Notes under the pieces: model-generated
Databases searched by the model: none
Seen by the model: only the letters and a program-made list of their open reading frames with translations
What the model was told of the DNA's origin: nothing
Shown here: one piece after another, positions 50,852 to 58,928 of the stretch
Numbering within the stretch: the first letter of the stretch is position 1
Layout: each line of letters opens with the position of its first letter
Position numbers and translations under genes: made by a program
Origin: Pseudeuparius sepicola
Lineage: Eukaryota; Arthropoda; Insecta; Coleoptera; Anthribidae
DNA: 64,000 nt
Direction: 5' to 3'
NCBI GenBank assembly: GCA_963920635.1
Contig: OY987301.1
Location: forward strand, 53,636,560 to 53,700,559

Positions 50852-52295
50852 TCAATAATTTTTTCGTGAAGGTCTGTTAATTTGTCTTGTTGAAAAATTA
50901 GTACAATGTCTGTGTGTTTTGTCTAAAAGTTGATTATTTTTGTATTGGATTTTAGAATAGTCGATCATTGAAGTCGTCTTGTATAGATAAAAAAATCTGT
51001 CAAATTCATTACAGATTATAGCAATTTCGTCAGTCTCATTATTGTCAAGAGGCGGGTGAATGTCTTGAGGATTATCATGGGAAGTAGATGGTTCATCTAG
51101 GGAAGTATGAAAGGAAACAGTTTCTTTTATATGATTGATTTTGATTCGAGATAAAGCGTCGGCATTTCGATTAATTTTTCCAGGTTTATAAATTATTTGA
51201 TAATTATATTCTTCTAATTTAAGTCGCCAACGTGCTAAACGACTACCGGGATCTTTTATTGAGAAAAGCCAGGTTAAAGGTCTATGATCTGTAACCAATA
51301 AGAATTTCGTCCGAAAAGATAAGGTCTATAGTTTTTCACGGCAGCAATTATTGCCAAAAGTTCTTTCTCTATAACGCTATATTTCATTTCTGCTGGACTT
51401 AAGGTTCTTGAAAAGTGTGCTATGGGAAGATCATTTCCAACAGGTCCTTGCGAAAGTACCGCGCCTACAGCAAAAGCGCTTGCATCTGTAGTTAAAACAA
51501 ATTCTTTTTCAAAATTAGGATATATTAGAATTGGTGAAGTTATTAATGCATTTTTAAGTTGTTCGAAAGATTCACGACAATCTTTATCAAAAATAAATGG
51601 TACGTATTTTCTTAAAAGTCGAGTTAAAGGCTTTGTCATTTTTGCGAAATTTGGAATAAACTTCCTGTAGTAACCAGTAAGACCCAAAAATTGTTTAATT
51701 TGTTTAGTATTGGCAGGTTGAGGAAAATCGATAACAGCTTGTACCTTTTGTGGAGTTGGTTTAACCCCTTCAGGTGTAATAACATGTCCTAAATAAATTA
51801 CTTTTTTTAATAAGAATTCACACTTATCTGGCTGTATTTTTAGATTTGAATTTCTTAATCTTTGAAAAACTTCAGTAATACGAGAGATATGCTCATTAAT
51901 TGTGGAAGAATAAATAATAATGTTGTCCATGTAAACAAGCACTTTTCGTTTTGTATCCCCATTAGTATATTATCCATAACCCTCTGAAAAGTTGAGGGCG
52001 CATTACGAAGGCCAAAGGGCATACGTAAATATTCAAAATGACCATTTTCAACTGAAAAAGCAGTTTTCGAAATGTCTTCTGGATTCATTTCAATTTGTTG
52101 AAAACCAGAAAGCAAATCTAAAGTAGTAAAATAATGGCAATTACCCAACTGATCTAATATATCTGAAATATTAGGCAGTGGATACCTGTCATTAACTGTT
52201 AATTCATTTAATTTCCGATAATCAATTACGGTTCTCCATTTTTGTTTGCCTGAAGCGTCTAATTTTTTTGGACGACCCATACTGGGGACGACCAT
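50852..52295 (-). pseudogene. pol: Pol: reverse transcriptase and RNase H, broken
   Basis: RT palm motifs are clear: [11 protein letters not shown], then motif [14 protein letters not shown], motif [16 protein letters not shown], and motif C, where the usual YxDD reads YMDN (51919-51930). RNase H follows with TDASAFAVGAVLSQG, EKELLAI, VTDHRPLTWL and NADALSRI, so its acidic residues remain. Frame changes occur just before motif C (about 51950), between the RNase H parts (about 51290) and near 50920, and two more precede the RT at 52270-52330. Reading is split over 51855-52295, 51274-51942 and 50852-51298. The Asp-to-Asn change in motif C alone should abolish polymerase activity. Confidence 0.9.
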
Positions 52296-52310
52296 GGTGA
52301 AACAGAAGGT

Positions 52311-53395
52311 CTAATTATTCCTTGAGAAAGCATGTGTTTTTACTTCTTCCTTGTGAACTTGTGGATACCGATAGGATTTAGTAAAAATTGGCTTAGCGTC
52401 GCCTGTATCGATAGTATGTTTTATTTCATTAGTGAAACTTAGGAAATCTCCGTCAAAGTAAAATATATCTTCAAAATTCAAACATAAATTAGTAATTAGT
52501 TCTTTTTCTTCTTCATTTAAATTTTCTAGCCTTAATGATTCTTTTATTTCCTCTACTCTGCTTTTTGTTTTATTAAAATTACAAATAATATTAGAACTAG
52601 CGTTCGTTTCTTTAATGTAAGGCTCAAATTCAAATTCTTCGAAACAAATATCCTTTGTTATGGCATTAGTGTTTAATATTGTGGTATAAAAATTACCTTC
52701 TTCGTTTATTTTTACAATAGTGTTTGGCACATATACTTTTTCTACTCGTTGTGCGCATAAAATCATTTCTTTATTCGTATACTTATTCGTATGAAATTTG
52801 CATATTTTTTCGCAACGCGGTTCTATCGTAACTTTATTTATATTATAACTCGTATTTTCGCTTTCAAAATTATTTATACTTTCCGTATTATTATTATTAT
52901 TATTATTATTTCGTTCATAAGAGTTTATATGAAGGCTATCGTACCTTTCGTCAACATTAGCTTGTCTTTTATAAACTACTCGATTATTATTATCATTATT
53001 ATTCGAAAGCTCATTGAATTCATCTCCGTCTTTTAGTAGTTCATGTACTTTATAGTACGTAATTAATTGCTTATTCCTAAAATCTACTACTGCACCGTAC
53101 CTTTCTAAAAAGTCAGCGCCTAAAATTCCGTCGAATCCTATATCTAGATCGCAAATATAAACTTTATGGGGAGAAAGAGGACCCGTAAAAGAAACAAATA
53201 CCGCTTCAGTAATAGGAATTGATTGGCCAGATATACCTTTAATTTGAAAATTTTCTGGACATCGATTTAAAAATTGCTGAACCGTCTCTGGTTTTAAAAT
53301 TGAAATACCAGCTCCTGTGTCAATTAAAATTTTGTACTTATCGGTATTATCTTTAATATAATATAAGTTACTATTGTCAACGGTATTTATGCAAA
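52311..53395 (-). pseudogene. pol: Pol: aspartic protease and linker
   Basis: One open frame without an ATG near its start, as expected for a pol that continues from gag. The protease signature ILIDTGAGIS has its DTG at 53313-53321, and the flap-end motif ILGADFL follows about 70 residues later. Then comes an Asn-rich tract coded by (AAT)n at about 52885-52910 and a linker to the RT, ending with the typical pre-RT phrase SYRYPQVHKEEV. The stop at 52311 follows a frameshift; the RT continues in another frame. The upstream gag frame ends at 53387 inside this region, so gag and pol overlap by a few bases. I see no convincing slippery heptamer. Confidence 0.82.
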
Positions 53396-54539
53396 CGTTT
53401 GGTCCGTATTGGCCATACCAAGATTCTTGAAGTTCGGAATAGGATTCTGGTCCGAGGCTGTTAATTGAAAATTTTCGCTTTGGCCCAGATAATGTTGTTG
53501 GGGAGTTCTATTTTGGTTATTTGGATTTGAATTTGGGAATCTAGGAGTAAAATTTTGATTAGAAGGATTAGAAGGCTGGAAACCTGAATTATTATTAAAA
53601 GTTATTTCTTGGAGCATTATTAGAAAAATTTCTAGGAGGTTGATTTCTTGGTTGGAAGTTTTGAGGGTGGTTCCTACTTTGGAAAGAAGGAGTTTGAAAA
53701 TTATTTTGCTGGGGAAAAGATGGTCTTTGATGGAACCTATTTTGGGAGAAATTATTTCTTTGGGAGTTATTTTGGAAAATGTTAGAGAAGCTAGAAGGAT
53801 TTTGACCATTTCTGTAATAATTATTTTGATTTTTCTTTTGCAATAATTACAAAATTTTGGAAAACTATTATTAGTTCTCTTAACATTATTATTGAAGACT
53901 GGTACACGATTTTGCCTCTGAAATTTTTGATTTTCAAAATAAGAAAGTTGCAATTCTCCCTTAATTAAAGCTATAGCATCCATCATGTTTGGTGGATTGC
54001 TAGCACGAATTAGTTGCCCTATTCTTGGTTCTAGACTGTATTTAGACACATGCTATCGATTAATGTAGCTTGCGATTCTTTTTGTTCCCTAGTGAGAAGG
54101 CTTTGTTTTCCTATTGCGGCATACATTTTTGAGCAATGAGTTTGAACTCTGCCTACAAAAGTCAAAGCATTTTCATTTTGGGATTGACACATTCTTTGTA
54201 AATCTTGAATTAATGAAGTTAGATCGCGAGGATCTCCGAAATGAACGTTAAGTAATTGTTTGATTTCGCGCCAGGTACTCAAATCTCTTGAATTGATAGT
54301 TGGGCTGCACGTCCCTTTAATTGGTTTTTTATTTTTATTACTAGTAAAATGGCTTGATCGCCAACAGTCATTTGCATGGCCCTATCACATGCAATGATAA
54401 AAGTATTTAAGTTGATTTGATCCCCATCGTATTCAGGGATAATAGAAAATATTTCGCTTAATTTAAATGGTACTTCGTCGTTATTTGAAGCGTTTGCTTC
54501 ATTGTTTACATTAGAGTTTAGAGCCTCGTTATTCGGCAT
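53387..54539 (-). pseudogene. gag: Gag, broken
   Basis: Structural protein of the retroelement. The ATG at 54537-54539 opens a Ty3/gypsy capsid-like domain (IPEYDGDQINLNTFI, then TWREIKQLLNVHFGD and ALTFVGRVQTHCSKMY). After it there is a segment ending FCNYCK, reminiscent of a zinc knuckle with the second half lost, and a long Asn/Gln/Pro-rich tail. The frame changes at about 54285, 54045, 53845 and 53605, so the reading is spread over 54279-54539, 54031-54282, 53595-53843 and the outer parts of 53387-54049. The leader from 54540 to 54766 has no open frame of note. Assignment rests on position 5' of the protease and on the capsid-like phrases. Confidence 0.8.
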
Positions 54540-54766
54540 GTTGAAATGAAAAGGTAATATCGTTATAACGTAGAAAGTCCATTAATAGCAACGTAGAAAG
54601 TTAAAAAAAATTACAAATAAAATTCACTTCAAGTTTTTCACTTACAATAGAAGTAACTTCATGCTCGCTGGATGTCGTTGATGCTGCTGTTGTTGCTGGA
54701 TGCTGGCCTCAGGAGACTGTCCTTAGTGCCTTCGGATCTCCCTCGTTGAAGACCCTTTTATCGAGG

Positions 54767-54784
54767 ATCCCACTTCTGACACCA
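54767..54784 (-). promoter_or_regulatory. Primer binding site, tRNA-Leu type
   Basis: Three bases after the LTR end the minus strand reads TGGTGTCAGAAGTGGGAT, complementary to the 3' end of animal tRNA-Leu (...CCCACTTCTGACA plus CCA). The spacing and the 18-base match are typical of a retroelement primer site. The tRNA identity is from memory of tRNA-Leu sequences. Confidence 0.8.
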
Positions 54785-54787
54785 AAT

Positions 54788-54968
54788 TGTTACGGGCGAC
54801 GTGAAGACGAAGACTTTTTAAAAAAACTTTTATTTGAGTAACGCGAGTTGCAGAGTTTCGGCTTAGACTACAGACAAGACTAGAATTGACACTCTTACTT
54901 TACTAGGTCCTATTTATACAGATCTGTTATGCTGAGGTGTTGTGGTTCTCATTGGAAAAGAATATAAT
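54788..54968 (-). repeat. 5' LTR, truncated by the next element
   Basis: Matches 46787-46967 with three substitutions. It keeps the TATA box, the polyadenylation signal and the TAACA end, but lacks the outer 232 bp of U3 that are present in the other LTR (46968-47199). The match stops exactly after gaatataat, where the sequence changes to agtagagatac. Confidence 0.92.
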
Positions 54969-54982
54969 AGTAGAGATACTAA

Positions 54983-55030
54983 GAGAGCACCAGACCAGAC
55001 TTGTCGAAACCTGTCTGGTCTGGTACTCTC
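54983..55030. repeat. 18-bp inverted repeat near the element end
   Basis: The left arm 54983-55000 (GAGAGCACCAGACCAGAC) and right arm 55013-55030 pair at 17 of 18 positions across a 12-base loop. It begins 14 bases inside the presumed terminus of the Polinton-like element. It could be a terminal hairpin, a protein-binding site or a remnant of a terminal inverted repeat. Confidence 0.8.
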
Positions 55031-55079
55031 CTAGGTTTTGCCCGTCTCCCCACTCTCTCCCCACTCCTATTGAAACAGC

Positions 55080-55088
55080 TATATAATA
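55080..55088 (+). promoter_or_regulatory. TATA box of the 95-aa gene
   Basis: TATATAATA, 45 bases before the ATG at 55133, preceded by a C-rich tract (55038-55070). The open frame can be extended upstream to 55001 only by using a TTG inside the hairpin, so the ATG at 55133 is the better start. Confidence 0.65.
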
Positions 55089-55132
55089 GAGGTTCAACTA
55101 AGATCTCATCAGACACGCAGATCATTTACAAC

Positions 55133-55420
55133 ATGTCCTTCTTAAATAGTTTAAACAATTTGCTGGTGAAAAATCTGGTGAATGTTCGAGATTTAGAAGT
55201 AAATAAAAAATTTGAGATCCAGTGTTTTAAGAGAATAAATACCAAGTTTGGGGAAAAGGTAGTGGTGGAATTTGCCGACTTCAAGACCATCCTGCCTCAG
55301 CGTTTTACGGAGCAATTAACTCAAGAGCGAATTGACGAATTGAATGGTGACAAAAGGTATTTTTTAACAAGCTTGGGGCCCGTCGGCAAGACTACAAATA
55401 TTATATTTTCTGAAGCATGA
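55133..55420 (+). CDS. 95-aa Polinton-associated protein, possible OB-fold type
   Basis: Short acidic/basic protein starting MSFLNSLNNLL, with the central phrase KKFEIQCFKRINTKFGEKVV and then LPQRFTEQL. From memory, phrases of the type 'intermediate K-x-N-T-K-F/Y-G plus V-x-L/F' followed by 'LP-x-R-F/Y' recur in small proteins of insect Maverick elements and look like a five-strand single-stranded-DNA-binding (OB) fold. That role is inference. No signal peptide or membrane segment. A TATA box lies 45 bases upstream. The stop overlaps the start of the next small ORF as ATGA. A polyadenylation signal follows that ORF at 55520-55525, suggesting one transcript for both. Confidence 0.7.
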   Translation: MSFLNSLNNLLVKNLVNVRDLEVNKKFEIQCFKRINTKFGEKVVVEFADFKTILPQRFTEQLTQERIDELNGDKRYFLTSLGPVGKTTNIIFSEA

Positions 55421-55518
55421 GCGAGAGACTGCGGCGATATATGGAGGCACTCGAAGAGCTGAGACGCTTGATTATTATGTATGAACTAACTAAAAAGTTT
55501 AGAAATGTAAAGTTGTGA
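55417..55518 (+). CDS. 33-aa ORF overlapping the 95-aa gene
   Basis: The ATG at 55417 overlaps the stop of the previous gene (ATGA). The product (MSERLRRYMEALEELRR at the start, ending FRNVKL) is predicted to be a single charged amphipathic helix: Arg/Glu/Leu with no Pro or Gly. It stops at 55516-55518, and AATAAA follows at once (55520-55525). Stop-start overlap is a known context for termination-reinitiation in compact viral and transposon transcripts. Function unknown, and it may be untranslated. Confidence 0.5.
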   Translation: MSERLRRYMEALEELRRLIIMYELTKKFRNVKL

Positions 55519-55525
55519 AAATAAA

Positions 55526-55837
55526 AAATATTATTTGTTTGTGTGTTTTTTACTACAAATCCCAATATTGTCTGGGCACAGATATTCTGATTTTAAACAA
55601 ATCATAAAAAAAATGCCTAGCGAATTTCCCAAGGACAGTGAGAAAATATTCTACATAATATCCAATTAGACAATTGCTCTAAGAATATGCAAAAAAAAAG
55701 TAAAACATTTTTTGAAAAAGTAATTTTTATTTTTTTATTTAAAAAAATATTGCCAATTGCCAATTGCTTCAATTGCCACTTAGCCACTTGGCCCCCTTGG
55801 CCCCCCCTCCCCCTATTAGTTTTGTTTTCAGTGCTCT
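55526..55837. other. Non-coding AT-rich stretch, nothing recognised
   Basis: AT-rich sequence with homopolymer runs, then gccacttggccccc-type C-rich sequence at 55775-55815. A minus-strand open frame (55617-55916) crosses it and the tRNA-like unit behind it, with no protein-like pattern. Confidence 0.5.
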
Positions 55838-55913
55838 GAAATACCCGGGGATTGAACCCGAGACACCTAGCTGGTAGCAAAAGACGCTTGTCTCTTAACC
55901 ACGGCTGTATTTC
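55838..55913 (-). tRNA. tRNA-like gene or tRNA-derived element, anticodon unclear
   Basis: A 76-base minus-strand unit whose first seven bases GAAATAC pair perfectly with the last seven GTATTTC. The T-arm is TCGGG-TTCAATC-CCCGG with the intact box B GGTTCAATCC. The D-arm (AGCCGTGGTTAAGAG) lacks T8 and is one base short, and the anticodon stem does not fold to five pairs, so the anticodon cannot be read. No run of T follows within ten bases. Either a decayed tRNA or the head of a tRNA-derived SINE; a functional tRNA is less likely. Confidence 0.5.
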
Positions 55914-56189
55914 CAAAGGGGTTTCTTGAAAATTTCTACCCTTTCTTATTCAGGTAGCGCGTTGAAGTCGCCTGCTTGGGGTATGCAACGTGGGTGGGCC
56001 AGTAGGAGAAAGTATCAAACGCCGCGCTGCGGTGGTACAGTCAGCGGTACCGCTTCTCGGGGGATGCTGCCGCGGGCGTGCCGAGGGTACAGTCTAGTCG
56101 GACGCTAGAATACCGCTCAGTCGGGGCTCCTCCGGTACAGTCCAGACAGGCAGGTAGAATAACCGCGCTTCGAACTGGACTCGACCTTA
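55914..56189. other. GC-rich stretch with ggtacagtc words
   Basis: GC-rich, with ggtacagtc or close variants at about 56033, 56086 and 56131. No gene seen; the short plus-strand frame at 55926-56108 has no recognisable features. Confidence 0.4.
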
Positions 56190-57000
56190 CGGTCTTGGGT
56201 TGACTATGGCTTATTTTTTGGGCCCTTTATGGTTGTGTTATACAAAATTATTCGATATTTACAAATTTATTATAAAAATAGTTTTTTCTTTATGGTATTT
56301 TCAGAGAGTTCTATGGTATACAGAGTGATTAACTCGGCGCTCTCATTCCAGAAGGTGGCGGACACGCGCCACGCGCTCCATCGAAGGTCGAGGCGCGGTT
56401 CCAGTCGACGTGCGGTACAGACGACGCTTCGGGCTGGAAGCTGTGGTCTTGGGTTGATTATAACTTATTTTTTGAACACTTTATGGTTGAGTTATATAAA
56501 ATTATTCACTATTTATTATAAAAATCGTTTTTCGTTATATTTTCAGAGAGTTCTATGGTATACAGAGTGTTTAACTCAGCGCTCTCCAGACTAATTATAT
56601 TGGTTTCTATGCTTAAGAAACATTCTTGAAAATTAACTGGGGGCGACTATAGTTTATTTTTGAAAACATTACGGCTGTGTTATACAAATTATTCTCTATT
56701 TATTATAAAAATCGTTTTTCTTTATATTTTCAGAGAGTTCTATGGTATACAGAGTGTTTAACTCAGCGCTCTCCAGACTAATTATATTGGTTTCTATGCT
56801 TAAGAAACATTCTTGAAAATTAACTGGGGGCGACTATAGTTTATTTTGAAAACTTTACGGCTGTGTTATACAAATTATTCTCTATTTATTATAAAAATAG
56901 TTTTTTCTTTATATTTTCAGAGTTCTATGGTATACAGAGTGTTTGACTGAGCGCTCTCCAGACTAATTATATTGGTTTCTTTGTTTAAGAAACTGGAAAA
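56190..57000 (+). repeat. Tandem repeat, ~187-bp unit, four degenerate copies
   Basis: The phrase ttctatggtatacagagtg starts at 56310, 56551, 56738 and 56923 (steps of 241, 187 and 185). Each copy also holds ctttatggttgtgttatac or a variant, an AT-rich tattataaaaatmg part, tatattttcagag, and, in the last three copies, gcgctctccagactaattat. The first interval contains about 55 extra GC-rich bases. Each unit has a polypyrimidine-AG that resembles a splice acceptor. 57001-57186 is AT-rich, presumably the 3' UTR of the next gene. Confidence 0.85.
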
Positions 57001-57186
57001 TTAAAGGCTCAGAATGATTTTGTTAGATATTTAATGTGTGGAATGAAACAAGAGAAATATATTTATGTTTTATATTAAAAAAATATATATATACAATAAA
57101 CACTAATTTCTAAATATATACACACTTACATCTAATTGGATAAAATAATGAAACTTATCTATACATATACGTATAACTAAATATAT

Positions 57187-58018
57187 TTAGGGGAGATTTT
57201 TTTTCATGCGTTCAAGTTTTTCAACTTCATTCATACATGAGGCACGCCCTTCTTTCGCACGATTATAAATGGCTTTTATTTTCAACATCCTCTTTTCACA
57301 TTCATCCCACTCCCTTTGCATTCGATTCATCACACATTCAAACCTTCTCTTTTTTTCGTTTGCGTTTGAAATGCCCCCATCTGCCAACTCTCTCATATTC
57401 ATAAATACTTCACTCACACTTTGATGCTGCTCGTTCACAAATCTCCCCTTTTCATTTAGCATTGTCAAATTCTTTCCCCCACGCGTTGTCTGTGACTCCT
57501 GGGAGGGTCGCTTCGCTACCAAATCGTCTGCCTCGTCGCTTAACCTCTTGCATGACGACCGCGATGAAGCCCTGGAGCCCCCACACCGGCTTTGATTATC
57601 TATCTGTGAGGAAGAAACCTTATTTGAAAATAGCGAATTTTATAAATGTTAGCTTACCTTTGACGATGCTGCCGGTGATGGAAGACGTCCAACTTCAAAA
57701 TCGGAACCATAATCATCAAGAGCCATGTCGCAGAGTTGCTGGTTGGTGAGCCCTGCGATGAATGGCTCCTCCAGCAGACTCAACACGCTTGAGTTGAGAT
57801 TGGGCAGCTATGAAAGGAAAACATTATATGGGAAAATACTGATTAATGCAAACTTACAGGTTCGGGGCAAATTGACGCCACAGCGTTGACCGTCTCGTCG
57901 GCACTCCGAGTTGGCTACAAGTAAATGGGTTCAATGAGAATCGAATGAGAAATTAAATTAAAAAACTTACAGCTACCAAACGGCAATCACTTAGAATTTT
58001 AATTTTTGATGATTCCAT
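57187..58018 (-). CDS. Four-exon gene, 223-aa protein with C-terminal coiled coil
   Basis: Minus-strand spliced gene: exon 1 57971-58018, exon 2 57858-57914, exon 3 57658-57807, exon 4 57187-57603. Each intron (56, 50 and 54 bp) begins GTAAG and ends with a pyrimidine-rich stretch and YAG, and all three are phase 0, so the frame stays open to the TAA at 57187. Exon 1 starts MESSKIKILSDCRLV. Exon 3 has an acidic helix-like part (SLLEEPFIAGLTNQQLCDM). Exon 4 has a Ser/Arg-rich part, then a long charged helix rich in Met, Glu and Arg (from about FECVMNRMQREWDECEKR), probably a coiled coil. I do not recognise the family. The exon structure is unusual for a Polinton gene; it may be a host gene, another transposon's gene, or an element gene processed in the nucleus. 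The only exon long enough to show as an unspliced frame is exon 4. Confidence 0.75.
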
Positions 58019-58029
58019 ACTGTTCAAAG

Positions 58030-58130
58030 CGACGAAGCACAGGTGAACTGAGTAAAAGCGGTTCGGAACACGGGTGAACTGAGTAAAAGCGGCTCGGAAC
58101 ACGACTGTGAAACACGGGTGAACTGAAGAG
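58030..58130 (-). promoter_or_regulatory. Promoter repeats with tripled TCAGTTC initiator
   Basis: Just upstream of the spliced gene the minus strand repeats actcagttcaccYgtg at a 31-bp spacing, with a third looser copy 44 bp further (cttcagttcacccgtg). Each contains TCAGTTC, a match to the arthropod initiator TCAKTY, followed by CACCYGTG. This looks like a duplicated core promoter with several start sites. No TATA box is evident. Confidence 0.55.
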
Positions 58131-58391
58131 GAAACGCGCCACGCATCGTGTGTATATCGGAACAGTGTTGCCAGTTTGGTAGATTTTTCCTGAACGTTAG
58201 GGAGACCCGCCCACCGGAGGCAACGTTGTCAGATTACCGAAAGTCCCCACCAACCCCGCCCCATCAGTGCCCTCCTACATGGTACCGCCCACATCCCTTC
58301 TTTCCGCATAGTAAGAAGTATTGGAATATAAGAGTCATATCTTTGCTTTCAGTGATAGTTTCTACAAATCTTTAGTTTTCTGCAAATCGTA
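58131..58391 (+). promoter_or_regulatory. Upstream region of the 169-aa gene, with TATA
   Basis: Contains a C-rich tract (about 58236-58295), then TATAAG (58327-58332) and TCAGTG (58349-58354, initiator-like), with the ATG at 58392. An open frame at 58148-58375 runs through these signals and is rejected as a gene. Confidence 0.5.
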
Positions 58392-58901
58392 ATGTCTAAC
58401 ATCAGGTATATCATCGACGCTGATGGCTTTCAAGTTAGTGGAAAGTTCGTTATAAAAGAAATGTCGATATACGATATGAAATCGAGGGAAGTGACATCCA
58501 GGTATTATCGTGTGGGAAACTACCGCAGCCTATCTTCTAAGGATGCATGCACTGCTCGTTGGTTAACGATGAACTTGCACGGCTTGAAGTTTGAAGATTG
58601 TGCAACGGATGAAGCCCAGGAAAGTGCGTTAGAAGAGATTCGGCGTCTGGGGGAGTCCGCTGGCGATGAACTTATAGTTGAAAGGAATCTGCTGCAGGCC
58701 GCGGGGTATGCCCATTTATCTTACAATATCGAGGATCTAGGCTGCCCCAAGTTCGACGTCCTTGTTCGGAAGCAGCAGAGGTTCTACGAGCGAGTGCGTG
58801 CAAACCAATGTGAGCGACACATCACGAGGCCTGGAAAAGCATTTCACTGCCCGAGGGTAGAACTAATGTTTTTTTCTGAATTTATAAGACGATGTAAATA
58901 A
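58392..58901 (+). CDS. 169-aa mobile-element protein, possible RNase H-like fold
   Basis: Starts MSNIRYIIDADGFQVSGKF, followed by KEMSIYD. A Trp/Leu-rich middle (WLTMNLHGLKF) and the late segment DLGCPKF lead to a Cys/His cluster (CERH then FHC, ending FFSEFIRRCK). From memory, proteins with 'IID-x-x-GF' plus 'KE-h-x-h' at the N-terminus and a Cys/His-rich end are repeated in many insect genomes beside Maverick polymerases. The acidic residues on the first strands would fit an RNase H or DEDD-exonuclease fold. That fold is inference; only the similarity to a mobile-element family is moderately supported. Own TATA box upstream and AATAAA at 58923-58928. The frame is intact. Confidence 0.65.
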   Translation: MSNIRYIIDADGFQVSGKFVIKEMSIYDMKSREVTSRYYRVGNYRSLSSKDACTARWLTMNLHGLKFEDCATDEAQESALEEIRRLGESAGDELIVERNLLQAAGYAHLSYNIEDLGCPKFDVLVRKQQRFYERVRANQCERHITRPGKAFHCPRVELMFFSEFIRRCK

Positions 58902-58928
58902 TTTAGTTTTTGTGAAAATGTAAATAAA

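Larger units (their letters stand above)
46787..54968 (-). mobile_element. Errantivirus-like LTR retrotransposon (Ty3/gypsy) with env and macrodomain
   Basis: A degenerate minus-strand element. In the sense of transcription it reads: truncated LTR (54788-54968), primer site (54767-54784), gag, pol in the order PR-RT-RNaseH-IN, a macrodomain ORF, env, polypurine tract (47200-47210) and a complete 413-bp LTR (46787-47199). The PR-RT-RH-IN order is that of Ty3/gypsy, and the Env with a basic cleavage site and C-terminal membrane anchor is that of insect errantiviruses. Roughly a dozen frameshifts or stops make the copy inactive. Comparable LTR portions differ at 3 of 181 positions, so the insertion is not very old. 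The 5' LTR is cut at 54968 by the next element. Confidence 0.92.

Noticed and set aside
49604..53846. Plus-strand frames at 49604, 50279, 51422, 52791 and 53640
   Set aside because: All are antisense shadows of gag-pol.
55001..55132. Upstream extension of the 95-aa gene to 139 codons
   Set aside because: The extension starts at TTG within the hairpin and crosses the C-rich tract and TATA box; the ATG at 55133 is the sensible start.
56229..56594. 121-codon plus-strand frame
   Set aside because: It follows the 187-bp tandem repeat and repeats its own sequence; it is not a protein pattern.
57462..57749. 95-codon plus-strand frame
   Set aside because: It is antisense to exons 3-4 of the spliced gene and crosses its intron.
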